NCBI RefSeq assembly: GCF_001750145.1
Contig: NZ_CP015732.1
Coordinates: forward strand, 3,038,001 to 3,102,000
Length of the DNA stretch: 64,000 bases
Origin: Arthrobacter sp. U41
GTDB lineage: Bacteria > Actinomycetota > Actinomycetes > Actinomycetales > Micrococcaceae
Direction of reading: 5' to 3'
The first letter of the stretch is position 1. The number at the start of each line of letters is the position of its first letter. Positions 8,615-17,805 of this stretch are shown in pieces. The notes below the pieces were generated by a model. The model saw nothing but the letters and a program-made list of their open reading frames with translations, had not been told where the DNA came from and made no database searches. The position numbers were made by a program, and so were the translations under genes.

Positions 8615-10207
8615 TCAAGCGGAACCGAGATCAAGTGAGCGCGGGGTGACCGTGATGCGGATGCCAGCATTGTGACCGAGCAGGTCCCGGGATATTTCTG
8701 GTACTTCGATCCGCCCGCTCCAATGCTCGGGTGCGGGGTCGGTGTCCTCCAGGAAGTCCTTGTCTTCAGGGTCCCAGTCCCGAACCGCGGCCCGAACGGT
8801 GCTGTTCCATGCTGCCCACGCCCTGGGCAGCAGCCTGCCCTCGGAGGGGGGTTCGATCTCGACGAGCAGCGTGTCCTGCCAGTCCTCCGTCTGTTCGAGA
8901 TGGTCGTCAAAGAAGAAATGGCCGTCCCTCTCCGTGATGGACATCAGGCGCAGGTTCAGCGCGTGGCGCAGCCGCGGCACCACGATGCCTCCCACACGCG
9001 GGCGAGGTGCCTTCGAAGAGAGAAATGTGGTCAGGAGAGGCACAGGAGAATCAATGGGGTCTCCTTCTCTCCATCGCTCGATTTGAACGGGGCAGTAGTG
9101 TTCAGCGCTTTGTTCATGGACCAGGACGGGAAGGCCTCGGATAGCCAGTCCGACGTCGAGCTGGAAGACGACCTCGGGAGGTGCATCTCGGCCGACGGTG
9201 AAGCCCACGGTCTGTACTTCGACTTTGAGGTCGCCGAAGAGGAAGCGCTGAAGGTTTTGGTAGCCCTCCTCAGAGTTCACGATCCCGTACCTGCCGCTGT
9301 GGCTGCGGTGGACGACGGCCAGCGGCGCCCCACGGACCGCGGCGTTTTCAATCTGGACTAGGCCGTCGCTGCGGGGGCCAACGGCCTTCGAGGACAGGCC
9401 GAATGCAACGTCATAATCCTCAGGGTTGGAGCCGACGAGGCAGAAAACTTCATCCACGGGGAATCCGTCGTCGGGTATTTCGGTGCTGAGGAAGTTCTCT
9501 CGGGTCCGTGTTGACCGGACGGGGGCTGGAGTCAGATATTCATACATCCTGTCCGGACCGAAAATGTCGGCGCCCTGGATCGCCGTGGCGTCACGGATGC
9601 GCTCAAGCACTCCGAAGCCAATGGCGAAAGTTATCCCTCCGTGGGGGGTGGCATACGTGAAGAGCCGGGCCACGTATTTGGTGCCGGCGGCCGGATCGAA
9701 CACCTCCCCGGCGTCTGCAAGTGCTTCAGGGATGACGCGCTGCAGGAGCGAGCGGCAGATCAGCCCGCCCATGGAGTGCGCGACCAGGAACACCTTCGGG
9801 GCCCCTGTCTTTTCCAGGACGAGCTTGATCAGCTCGAACAGGTCAGCAGCTGCCTCCTCGAAGGAGAACGTCTCCGGGTCCCGTGAAAAAGTGTCCGAAG
9901 ACCCGTCATAGAAACGGTAGATCCAGACGGAGGCCGGGTTTACCGAGGCCGTTTCGGCACGGCTCAGGAAAGCCCACTGGTCCCCATGGACGGGCACCTC
10001 ATATTTGTGGTCCGTTATCAGGCGCAACATCGGCGATTCGAACTGGTGGAATTGTGCCCGGCCATTGCCGTCAGCGCGGACGTGCACCGATCCTTGGCTG
10101 AAACCGTAAAACGGATCGTCCACTGCATTGTTTATCGCTCCGGCCCCACCTGCGAACCCGCGGACATAGATCACCGGAAGCCGGCCATCACCACCCGGAA
10201 AGCCCAT
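8615..10207 (-). CDS. Lipase/esterase-like alpha/beta hydrolase (large)
   Basis: The protein is 530 residues from ATG 10207. The N-terminal half reads LPVIYVRGFAGG followed by a long lid region, then FLVAHSMGGLICRSLL, the nucleophile elbow of PGAP1/triacylglycerol-lipase-like hydrolases, and YATPHGGITFAIG just after it. This order is seen in lipases that act on bulky esters. The C-terminal ~200 residues (from about VEVQTVGFTVGRD) have no motif I recognise and are acidic. No signal peptide is visible, so it is probably intracellular. The frame extends upstream but without family-like sequence. Confidence 0.8.
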   Translation of the reverse strand: MGFPGGDGRLPVIYVRGFAGGAGAINNAVDDPFYGFSQGSVHVRADGNGRAQFHQFESPMLRLITDHKYEVPVHGDQWAFLSRAETASVNPASVWIYRFYDGSSDTFSRDPETFSFEEAAADLFELIKLVLEKTGAPKVFLVAHSMGGLICRSLLQRVIPEALADAGEVFDPAAGTKYVARLFTYATPHGGITFAIGFGVLERIRDATAIQGADIFGPDRMYEYLTPAPVRSTRTRENFLSTEIPDDGFPVDEVFCLVGSNPEDYDVAFGLSSKAVGPRSDGLVQIENAAVRGAPLAVVHRSHSGRYGIVNSEEGYQNLQRFLFGDLKVEVQTVGFTVGRDAPPEVVFQLDVGLAIRGLPVLVHEQSAEHYCPVQIERWREGDPIDSPVPLLTTFLSSKAPRPRVGGIVVPRLRHALNLRLMSITERDGHFFFDDHLEQTEDWQDTLLVEIEPPSEGRLLPRAWAAWNSTVRAAVRDWDPEDKDFLEDTDPAPEHWSGRIEVPEISRDLLGHNAGIRITVTPRSLDLGSA

Positions 10208-10498
10208 TGCATCCACCTTTTCTGACAACAGGTGCACTTTAGTCGAGCAGGCGAATGCACCCGATTCCCAAGTGGTGCCTGCGCCACCATTCCGTCCGAC
10301 GCCGCCGGGACTCCTGCGGCGCCACATCCGGATCAATCCGCGAGCCCCTCGTTGTCTCAAGGGAAGCTGCTGCCACCTTGTGGAGCTGGCCGGGACCGGT
10401 AGAAACGACAATCCTCAGAACCACAGGCCTTGTCAATGGAGCGCCCGCCACCCAGTGTGGCTGTTCCCATCAGGCGGGCAGTCTGCTTGCATGGAGGC

Positions 10499-11437
10499 AT
10501 GACGGAACAGCCGCCGGCAGCCGTTGCCGAAGACCTGGACCGGTTGCGCACTGCCCTGGACAACACCATCCCCGTCAGAGCCGAGTCCAACCTCTTGATC
10601 GGGACGTGGAACATCCGTGCCCTTGGCAGCCTGACGGCCAAGTGGACGGCCGGTCCCAGGGACTCACCCACACGTGACTGGCACGCGGTCGCTTGCCTTG
10701 CCGAAGTGATCTCCCGTTTCGACGTCGTGGGCGTCCAGGAATCCCGCCGGAACCCCCAGGCCCTCAAACACCTGCTGGCCACTCTCGGGCCGCGGTGGCA
10801 GGCCATCGTCTCGGACGTGACGGAAGGAGCCGCTGGCAACGGTGAACGACTCTCATACCTCTACGACACCGAACGGGTCCAGCCCTCGGGGCTGGTCGGG
10901 GAGATCGTACTGCCGCCGATCGAGGACAACCAGCAGCGCCAGTTCGCCCGCACCCCCTACACAGCCAGCTTCTCTCGGGCCGGTACCGAATTCACCCTCG
11001 CGTCCGTCCACGTGATCTGGGGCAAGAACCCAGCCGAGCGGCTGCCCGAGATCACAGCCTTCGCCCAATGGATGAGGGCATGGGCGCTTCGGCCCAACGA
11101 CTGGAACTCCAACCTCATCGTGCTTGGGGATTTCAACCTCGACCGGATCGGTGACCCACTGTACGAGGCGTTCGTCGCAACCGGCCTGTGGCCACCGACA
11201 GAGCTGAACGCCGTTCCGCGGACGATCTTCGATGATGACCGCACCCGGCACTTCTACGACCAGATCGCATGGTTCTCCGACCCTGACGGCACCTCCCTGC
11301 TGAAGGGGCTCACCTACGGGCAGGGTGCCGGCTCCTTCGATTTCATCCCGCACATCTTCCGGGACAAGACCCGCACCGAGGTGTCCTGGCGGATCTCAGA
11401 CCACTACCCGCTCTGGTGCGAATTCCTGCTGGCCTGA
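10499..11437 (+). CDS. Endonuclease/exonuclease/phosphatase family protein
   Basis: About 312 residues with the complete EEP catalytic pattern: LIGTWNIRALGS (Asn), VGVQESRRN (Glu), LASVHVIWG, VLGDFNLDRIGD (Asp-Asn) and WRISDHYPLW (Asp-His). EEP enzymes cut phosphodiester bonds in nucleic acids, phospholipids or nucleotides, and the target here is unknown. The start is uncertain: ATG 10499 has GGAGG only one base away, and an in-frame start at 10430 is also possible. It diverges from the lipase gene, so both may be expressed from 10208-10498. Confidence 0.85.
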   Translation: MTEQPPAAVAEDLDRLRTALDNTIPVRAESNLLIGTWNIRALGSLTAKWTAGPRDSPTRDWHAVACLAEVISRFDVVGVQESRRNPQALKHLLATLGPRWQAIVSDVTEGAAGNGERLSYLYDTERVQPSGLVGEIVLPPIEDNQQRQFARTPYTASFSRAGTEFTLASVHVIWGKNPAERLPEITAFAQWMRAWALRPNDWNSNLIVLGDFNLDRIGDPLYEAFVATGLWPPTELNAVPRTIFDDDRTRHFYDQIAWFSDPDGTSLLKGLTYGQGAGSFDFIPHIFRDKTRTEVSWRISDHYPLWCEFLLA

Positions 11438-11514
11438 ACCGACTATCCGTAGACGCCCGCGAATAGGGGCCCGGCGCTACAGCGGGACATCACTGCAGCG
11501 AGGCAGGGTGAGGC

Positions 11515-11590
11515 GCTCGCTGAGCCTGGCCAGTCGGTAGGCGGAGCCGGCTTTGAGGCGCGTTGCAGGAATTGGTGGGCTTTGCGCCTC
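11515..11590 (+). repeat. Fragment of the element left-end block (copy 4)
   Basis: GAGCCTGGCCAGTCGGTAGG through GGAATTGGTGGGCTTTGC matches the same internal stretch of the blocks after cores 1, 2 and 3. Only ~75 bp remain here, with no attachment core nearby. It marks a remnant of another element or an internal rearrangement inside element 1. Confidence 0.75.
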
Positions 11591-11723
11591 GTCGCCGGCC
11601 TGATCCACTAAAGATTAAATCCGGGACCCGTATCTGGTTTAATCACTTTCTGATAGCAGCCCAGGTTGCCGGGCGTATGAGGAAAGCCTCCGCGCGAGTC
11701 CAGGGACTCAAGCGCGGAGGCTC

Positions 11724-11757
11724 CCGGCTCTCCAAGCTGGGGGGACTGGAGAGCCGG
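11724..11757. terminator. 11-bp perfect hairpin
   Basis: CCGGCTCTCCA pairs exactly with TGGAGAGCCGG around a 12-base G-rich loop. No T-run follows, so it may be a Rho-independent-like terminator, a transcript-processing site or a protein-binding palindrome. Its neighbours are degenerate. Confidence 0.4.
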
Positions 11758-12005
11758 TCTAAGTCTACTCGCAGGGTGAGTTCATGACCGGTGGGCGGCG
11801 GGGAAGCTCGGCCTCTAGGCCCGGTCGAGGTCCTTCGGCTGCTTGGCGCGGCGTCCGGACAGCCACCGCGCCATCTACCGTTCACACCTGTCACCGGAGC
11901 GGCCGCCACCTTGGACACTTCGCAGGGGTGAGCACATCACGACCAGGGATCTTCCGGACGGTGGCGCCGCACGGCGCCGCCGGGGACCTGGCGCACCAAT
12001 CCGGA

Positions 12006-12332
12006 ATGGACGTCGCAGAATCCGGCAAGGGCTTCTTCGCAGACGGACAACCCGTGACTTTCACCGCCACCGCGGCAGCGAGCGGGATATCCCGGGCGAC
12101 CCTCTACCGAAACCCCGAACTGCGGGCACTGATCCAGGAATACCGGCTCCGTGGCGTTCAAGGACCCACGCTCTCCGGCCTGAGCACCGAGATCGCCCAG
12201 CTCCGCGCCAGCCTCGACGCCGTCGCCGACCGCGCCCGGCAGCACGAGGAACGCCTCCGCCGGCTCGAACGAGTCAACACCACGACCAAGACCAAGACCA
12301 AGACCACGACCAAGACCAAGACCGAAAGATAG
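12006..12332 (+). pseudogene. DUF6262 / TnpC-like helix-turn-helix fragment
   Basis: The sequence PVTFTATAAASGISRATLYR is the winged helix typical of DUF6262 proteins. These accompany the two tyrosine recombinases of Tn554-type transposons (TnpC position). A coiled-coil follows (LSTEIAQLRASLDAVADRAR), then a low-complexity KTKTKTTTKTKT tail. The usual N-terminus and both partner recombinases are missing, so this is a remnant. Its presence shows that a recombinase-bearing element once occupied this spot. Confidence 0.6.
12289..12325 (+). repeat. ACCAAG hexamer microsatellite
   Basis: Roughly six imperfect ACCAAG units encode the Lys-Thr tail of the DUF6262-like fragment. The repeat is liable to slip and could shift the end of the frame. 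Confidence 0.8.
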
Positions 12333-12588
12333 AGGTCCAAAAAGGACGACAACGGACAATTCCAGACCCCGACTAGCCGGTTAAGGCAACGATAATCCGT
12401 ACTCAGAAAGACTCTTCAAGACCATGAAATACGGGCCCATGTTCCCCGAACGCTTCGCTTCCCTTGGCGATGCCAGGGCCTTTATCAGCGAGTTTGTGGA
12501 CTGGTGTGTTTCGTCAAGTTTAAGTAGGCCGTTTCAGCGCTAAGAATTAGGCCACGTCGGCTCTTTTCTGGTCCATTTCAGCGGTTGG

Positions 12589-13320
12589 CTATTTCATGAG
12601 GGCATTTTTGACCCGGTAGGACTCGCCGCGGAACTGCAGAAGCCGCCCGTGGTGGACCAATCTGTCAATGACGGCGGCGGCCATGTTGTCGTCTCCGAAC
12701 ACGGTGCCCCAGCGGGAAAACTCCAAATTTGTTGTGATGATCAGGCTTCGTTTTTCATACCCGTCCGCGATCACTTGGAAGAGTAGCCTGGCCCCTTCGG
12801 CGTCGATCGGGAGGTAGCCCAGCTCGTCGATGGCCAGGAGCCGGTTCTTGGCCAGGGAGGCCAGTTCCTTGTCGAGGCGGTCTTCGTCCTTGGCGCGGCG
12901 CAGCATCATGACCAGGGCGGAGGTGGTGAAGAACCTGGCGGGGATGCCCTGCCGGCAGGCGGCGGCCACCAGGGCGGTGGCCATGTGAGTTTTGCCGGTG
13001 CCCACGTCGCCGTAGAGGACCAGGTCCTGGGCCCGGTTGATGAAATCCAGGGATTCGAGAGGTCCGCGGCCGTAGTCCTCCGGGAACCTGACACTGCTGT
13101 AGTCGAACCCGGTGAGTGTTTTCATGGCCGGCAACCTTGCGGCCTTCAACAGCCGCTGGCGCCGTGACTCCTGCCGGGATTCGTGCTCGGCGACCAGCAC
13201 CCCGTGCAGGTATTCACGTTGCTTCGGGGTGCCCTTCTCGGCCCAATCGGTCAACACGCTGCCGGTCAGCGAGGCGTGCTTGCCCGCCTCAAGGAGGTCC
13301 TGGACGGTGATCGTGCTCAT
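12589..13320 (-). CDS. istB: IS21 helper ATPase IstB
   Basis: The 243-residue AAA+ protein has a Walker A motif in LVLYGDVGTGKTHMATAL (~101) and Walker B in NRLLAIDELGYLPID (~160). The ITTNLEFSRWG sensor region is typical of IstB. It assembles on target DNA and activates the IstA transposase. Its start overlaps the istA stop by four bases (13317-13320). No lesion is visible. Confidence 0.95.
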   Translation of the reverse strand: MSTITVQDLLEAGKHASLTGSVLTDWAEKGTPKQREYLHGVLVAEHESRQESRRQRLLKAARLPAMKTLTGFDYSSVRFPEDYGRGPLESLDFINRAQDLVLYGDVGTGKTHMATALVAAACRQGIPARFFTTSALVMMLRRAKDEDRLDKELASLAKNRLLAIDELGYLPIDAEGARLLFQVIADGYEKRSLIITTNLEFSRWGTVFGDDNMAAAVIDRLVHHGRLLQFRGESYRVKNALMK

Positions 13321-14795
13321 GCTATTTCTCCTGTGGTGGTGTTCAGGGTGGTGAAGGTGTCATAGACGCTCAGGTCCACGTTCGTTGCCTCCGGTTCGGT
13401 GCCATCAGCCAGACGGCGGGCCAGCATGCCCAGCATGGCCATGTCCGGTGCATCCCCGCGCTGGATCAGGGTGTCGGCAGCGGCCACCGCGGCATCGAAT
13501 CCCGCCACCGATGAGGCAGCATCCACCGAGTTGAGCAGCCGGCGCCGATCCGTGGCCGTGGCCCGGTCCAACCAGTCACGCACCGGGTCCGTCACCAGGG
13601 CCCGCAGCGGCGAATGGGACCACGCCCCGGGCTTCGTCACCAGCAACGGCACCAGGGAAGCAGGGTCAAAGACCGTCTCGGCCTGCTTGCCGAAGACGCG
13701 CGGGAACGTGCGGACAGGTTCGGAATGCTCATCAAGGATCTGCACCACGTCGTGTCCCAACCCCACCGTGAGCATTCGCCCGTGGAAAGCGGGCCCGGCG
13801 GCGTACGTGTTCCCGTCAATGAGCAGGTTCCCGGTCTTGTCGGCCTTGCGCGATTCGTAGCGCACGGCATCGAAACCGATCCCCGGCAGGTCTATGGACG
13901 CCGCAACGTCCTGGGCGAACAGCTCACCCAGGGGCAGGCCCTTGCGGTAGTGCACGGTGGTGGCCAACGCGTCGCAGCGCGCCATGAGGTCCTTGTTCAG
14001 CCCCTCCAGGGTGGCGGCCTCCGGCTCGGGGACCATGAAGTTCCGGCGCAGGAACCCCACCGCGTTCTCCACGTTGCCCTTCTCATGGCCCGAGTACGGA
14101 TTGCAATAGCGTGACTCGGACCTGTAGTGGAGTTTGAAGGCGCCAAACAGCTTCGTCTCGGTCACCCGGGTTCCCACCCGATTTCCGATGCCCGTGGCAT
14201 TATCAAAGACCATGTGCCGCGGCGCAGCCCGAATGTGCTCAAACACCCTCCGCAGCCCGTGGGCCACGCATTCGGCGGTCTCGCCCCGATACGCCTGCAC
14301 GAAGCGCATGTTCGAGAACGGGAAGGTCACCACCAGGATATGCAGGACCTGCCGGATCCCGGCAACGATGGCCTCGGCCTGACCGAAGTCGACCTGCACG
14401 GTGCCGGCAGGCCAGACCAGTTCGGTAAACCCCTCACCGGGCTGCCGGTGGGCGGCCAACCATTTCTTCACGTACCGCTGGACCGGTGAATAGGTGGCGG
14501 TAAAACCATGCTCGTCAACGAGCCGGTCGAAGATCCGCTTCGCCGTATGCCGCTGCTTGCGGTTCCGGCGCTGATCCTCGATGAGCCACCGCTCAATGAT
14601 GTGCTCGAACCCGGTCAGCACCGAGGCCCCCGGCCTGGCCAGCGGTGCCCGCGGCGCCGGGGAGAAGTCCTCCTGCTCGGCGTACTTGGCCGCCGAGGTC
14701 CGGCTCACTCCAAGCCTTCGGGCGATCTGACGCACCGGGACTCCCTGGGAGTCGAGTCTTCTGATATTTTCTTGAACGGACATGGGTACCGTCAT
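13317..14795 (-). CDS. istA: IS21 transposase IstA
   Basis: About 492 residues from ATG 14795 (an alternative ATG lies at 14783). An N-terminal helix-turn-helix (VPVRQIARRLGVSRTSAAKY) precedes an rve DDE core: D in VQVDFGQAEAI, D in MVFDNATGIG and E in GHEKGNVENAVGFLR. A C-terminal Mu-transposase-like domain follows. Longer upstream frames run into the element end and are not needed. Confidence 0.94.
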   Translation of the reverse strand: MTVPMSVQENIRRLDSQGVPVRQIARRLGVSRTSAAKYAEQEDFSPAPRAPLARPGASVLTGFEHIIERWLIEDQRRNRKQRHTAKRIFDRLVDEHGFTATYSPVQRYVKKWLAAHRQPGEGFTELVWPAGTVQVDFGQAEAIVAGIRQVLHILVVTFPFSNMRFVQAYRGETAECVAHGLRRVFEHIRAAPRHMVFDNATGIGNRVGTRVTETKLFGAFKLHYRSESRYCNPYSGHEKGNVENAVGFLRRNFMVPEPEAATLEGLNKDLMARCDALATTVHYRKGLPLGELFAQDVAASIDLPGIGFDAVRYESRKADKTGNLLIDGNTYAAGPAFHGRMLTVGLGHDVVQILDEHSEPVRTFPRVFGKQAETVFDPASLVPLLVTKPGAWSHSPLRALVTDPVRDWLDRATATDRRRLLNSVDAASSVAGFDAAVAAADTLIQRGDAPDMAMLGMLARRLADGTEPEATNVDLSVYDTFTTLNTTTGEIA

Positions 14796-15371
14796 CTCAC
14801 TTTCCAGCCCTTCCGGCGCATACGCTTCGCAATGGCAGCACCGTAAGGAACCTATCTGGGGGTGGCGGGCCCATGTCCCCAACACTCTGGGAAAGGCCCC
14901 CGACCACCCGGGTGATCTCTAACTTCAGGCAAGCCCCCGAAACCTGATTCCGGGAAGAAAAAACTGGCCTAATTCTTACCGCTCTTTTGGCCTGAAACGA
15001 GCCACCAACATGGCTCAAATTCCTGGCTGAAACGGCCTACAGATAGTCGATCACACACAACTGGTACAACCATCACCACCAGCATTCCGGAATCGGCTTC
15101 CACACGCCCGCGAACGTCCACTACAGGCTCGCCGCCAGTATCGCCAAGAAACGCTCCGAAACCCTCGCCACGGCACGGGCGAAACACCCCAACCACTTCA
15201 CCAAAACCACCGACCCCAAAATCCTGGCCCTGCCCGGGCCCGCATGGATCAACCAACCCAAGGAAGACACCGAACAGTCAGCCGCCTAACTCCCGTTGGT
15301 ACCGTTCAGCTTGAAAAATTCCGAACGGACAGTACTGTCGGGGTAAGACACACTCCAAAGATGGGGGAAGC

Positions 15372-15755
15372 ATGAAAATGCTCTTTAAGTTGAGAGTGGC
15401 GGGTGCGCTTGGACTTGTATCTGTGATCAGCATGGCGGCGTGCGCGGCGGCGCCAGTTCAGAAGGACGCCGCCTATAGAACCTTGAACGATTTGGTTAGT
15501 GCGGTAGCAACAACCGGGCTGAAGTGCGAAGGCGCATATCAAAGGTTCGATGACGGCGCCAGCGAAGTCAGGTCCTGCAGAACAAATAGCTGGGTGGGCA
15601 TCTACGGAACACCGTCTTCACGCGACCGACAAGTTGAGATACAGAAAGGGAGTAACGACACTGTGATGGTCGTCGGGCCGAATTGGATCGTAAAGGCCCC
15701 CCTCGGTTATGCCATGAACGTCAGCGACAAGCTCGGCGGGACGATTCAAGAGTAA
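15372..15755 (+). CDS. Predicted lipoprotein, function unknown
   Basis: The 127-residue protein has a lipoprotein signal peptide: basic start MKMLFKLR, a hydrophobic core and the lipobox MAAC, with the lipid-modified Cys at residue 24. The mature part has a Cys pair (KCEGAY and RSCRTN) and the pattern VVGPNWIV, as in actinobacterial secreted proteins of unknown function. GGGGGAAGC precedes the ATG. It has no operon partner. It lies between two IS insertions but appears intact. Confidence 0.75.
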   Translation: MKMLFKLRVAGALGLVSVISMAACAAAPVQKDAAYRTLNDLVSAVATTGLKCEGAYQRFDDGASEVRSCRTNSWVGIYGTPSSRDRQVEIQKGSNDTVMVVGPNWIVKAPLGYAMNVSDKLGGTIQE

Positions 15756-15790
15756 TTTGCGGCGTGAGTGTGTCTCACCTTCCGATTAAG

Positions 15791-17165
15791 GGCTCTCCTG
15801 ACGTAAGTGTGGGTCAGGGTTTGCGTGTTATGAGGCATGGGTAGCCCGGTAGATTTGGGAGTTCTCACACTGTCCAAATTTCGGAGCTACCCATGCGTGC
15901 TACTACTCTACTCAACGGCGTCTTGAATCTGGCCGGGGTCCGGGTTGTTGACGTTGATCCTGGCGCCGGGGGTCCGCTGCTGGTGCGGGTGGCGTTGAAG
16001 GCCCGCAAGCGCCTGGACTGCCCGCACTGCAGCTACTCAACGATGGCCGGGTATGACACCCGGTGGGCGGAATCGTCGTGGCGGCATCTGGATTTCGCCG
16101 GCAGGGTCCTGGTGCTCACAATGCTCCGCCGGCGGCTGGTCTGCCCCAGCCACGGCGTCGTGGTGCAGGGCGTGCCGTTCGCCCGGCCCGGCTCCCGGTT
16201 CAGCACGGAATTTGAGGACATGATCGCCTGGCTGGTCACCCGTGCGGACAAGACCACGGTGTCCACCTTCGCCCGGATAGCGTGGCGGACCGTCGGGGCG
16301 ATCTGTGAACGCGTCGTGGCCGAACAACTCGATGAGAGCCGCTTCGAAGGCCTGGTCAATATCGGCGTGGATGAGATTTCCTGGCGCAAACACCACCGCT
16401 ACCTGACCCTCGTCTCGGACCACGCCACCTCGAAGATCGTCTGGGGCGCACCGGGAAAGAACGCGGCGACACTGGATGGATTCTTCAAGGAGATCGGACC
16501 GGTGAACACGGCGGCGATAGAGGCCGTCAGCATGGACATGGGCCCGGCTTTTGCCAAGTCCGTGAAGACCAACGCACCCGGCGCGGTCATCTGCTACGAC
16601 CCGTTCCACGTCATCCAGGTCGCCACCAACGCGCTGGAAGCCTTCCGCCGTTCCATCTGGCAACGGACCCGTGAGCTGCCCGATCAGGACATCGCGAAGA
16701 AGTTCAAAGGAACCCGCTGGGTGCTGCTGAAAAACCCGCAGAACCTCACCGAAAAACAACAAGCCACCCTGGCCGGGCTCGAACGCACCGGAGGGCTGCT
16801 CTGGGACGCCTACCAGCTCAAGGAATCCCTCCGGGAGGTCTTCGCCGGCGACCTCAACCCCGATGACGTGATGGAGATGATCACCACCTGGTGCGACCTC
16901 GCCGCCAAATCCAACATCCGCGAGTTCGCCAGGGCCGCCGCCACGATCCGATCCCACACCCAAGGGATCCACGCAGCAGTCACCAGGAAACTCTCCAACG
17001 GCCGCCACGAAGGACTGAACAACAAGATCCGCACCATGACCCGCAGATCCTACGGATTCCACACCCCCGAAGCCGCCCTCGCCCTGATCATGCTCGCCTG
17101 CGGACCCGTCGAAATCAAACTCCCATACCAGACATAACCGAACCCACATTCACGTCAGGAGAGCC
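15791..17165 (+). mobile_element. ISL3-family insertion sequence (1375 bp)
   Basis: The inverted repeats start GGCTCTCCTGACGTRARTGT, with ~24 bp of near identity at both ends. The element is flanked by perfect 8-bp direct repeats CGATTAAG (15783-15790 and 17166-17173), the expected ISL3 target duplication. One transposase gene fills it. Confidence 0.95.
15893..17137 (+). CDS. ISL3-family transposase
   Basis: The 414-residue protein has an N-terminal zinc-ribbon-like segment (CPHC...VCPSHG) and an HTH region. The catalytic core has D in NIGVDEISWRKHHRY, D in AVSMDMGPAFAKSV and a C-terminal E in NGRHEGLNNKIRTMTRRSYG. This is the DDE arrangement of DUF/ISL3 transposases. It ends YGFHTPEAALALIML. 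It appears complete. Confidence 0.95.
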   Translation: MRATTLLNGVLNLAGVRVVDVDPGAGGPLLVRVALKARKRLDCPHCSYSTMAGYDTRWAESSWRHLDFAGRVLVLTMLRRRLVCPSHGVVVQGVPFARPGSRFSTEFEDMIAWLVTRADKTTVSTFARIAWRTVGAICERVVAEQLDESRFEGLVNIGVDEISWRKHHRYLTLVSDHATSKIVWGAPGKNAATLDGFFKEIGPVNTAAIEAVSMDMGPAFAKSVKTNAPGAVICYDPFHVIQVATNALEAFRRSIWQRTRELPDQDIAKKFKGTRWVLLKNPQNLTEKQQATLAGLERTGGLLWDAYQLKESLREVFAGDLNPDDVMEMITTWCDLAAKSNIREFARAAATIRSHTQGIHAAVTRKLSNGRHEGLNNKIRTMTRRSYGFHTPEAALALIMLACGPVEIKLPYQT

Positions 17166-17472
17166 CGATTAAGCCTCGGACTTCCCACAGGTGCGCCCTC
17201 AGCGGAGGGCCCTAGGTAAATAACACATGTTCCACATTGGCCACACCATGCATTTCACACTTTGACCACTTGGAATGATGAGAGGCAGCACAATGGGGAA
17301 TGCCGGCAGGAGTGCTGAGCCCGCCTGCCGGTGACTCAGAAGTGGACCGGTCCGAGTACGTGCCTTAAATGCCCGGAATTGGAGCCGGCGGACTGCTAAC
17401 CAACCTCCACTACTAGACTCGCTGGAAAACACGATGCTCGCTGGATGAAGCGAGAAAATTTTGGGGGACAGC

Positions 17473-17805
17473 ATGGTTCAAGGCGTGCAGGATTTGCGGC
17501 AGTATGGCATCCGACCGGAGGACTGGCATTGGTACCGCGAACACGGCCGGGTACGCCCGGATCGGTCGCCGCATTACCGGACCACGACGCGGCGGGTCGC
17601 TCGAAAGTCTGTGATCCTTTTCGCCTTAGTCCTCGTAGCAGTCGTGCTGGCCATGCCAGTGATTTACTGGACGGCAGTGATTGCTCATGTCAGCCTGTAC
17701 CAGATTGCGCCGGCAACACTGGTTGTCCTTGTGGTGGGAGTGGCGTTGCTCCTCGCTATCTGCGTCGCGTGGGCCCGTGCAGTGCGCGAGGCGCGAAGGA
17801 CGGGG
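17473..17805 (+). pseudogene. Membrane protein, 3'-truncated at a rearrangement
   Basis: From ATG 17473 (GGGGGA upstream), the first ~110 residues look genuine: a soluble start (QDLRQYGIRPEDWHWYREHG) and two strong transmembrane helices (ILFALVLVAVVLAMPVIYW and LVVLVVGVALLLAICVA). After about 17800 the frame continues only as the antisense of the ABC permease gene. The original 3' end is gone. Function unknown. Confidence 0.65.

Larger units (their letters stand above)
11438..12005. other. Intergenic/degenerate region
   Basis: No intact gene is supported. The stretch contains a fragment of the element left-end block (11515-11590) and a strong hairpin (11724-11757). The reading frame leading into 12006 has no family-like sequence and is probably not translated. 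Confidence 0.55.
12505..15059 (-). mobile_element. IS21-family insertion sequence (2555 bp)
   Basis: The ends begin TGTGT on both sides and carry internal repeats GTAGGCCGTTTCAGC. It is flanked by 5-bp direct repeats ACTGG (12500-12504, 15060-15064). It contains istA and istB, both apparently intact. It is inserted in the OrfB remnant of an older IS3-type element. Confidence 0.93.
12385..15289 (+). pseudogene. IS3-type transposase OrfB C-terminus, split by IS21
   Basis: The left piece (12385-12504) reads NPYSERLFKTMKYGPMFPER and ends ISEFVDW. The right piece (15065-15289) resumes YNHHHQHSGIGFHTPANVHY and runs to a stop. Removing the IS21 element and one ACTGG joins them in frame, giving the usual FVDWYN...HHSGIGF end of an IS3-family OrfB. 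The catalytic part is absent, so this was already a fragment. It starts right after an in-frame TAA. Confidence 0.85.

Noticed and set aside
12289..12325. CRISPR-like short repeat
   Set aside because: The ACCAAG units have no spacers and encode a Lys-Thr tail. No CRISPR array or cas gene was seen in the window.
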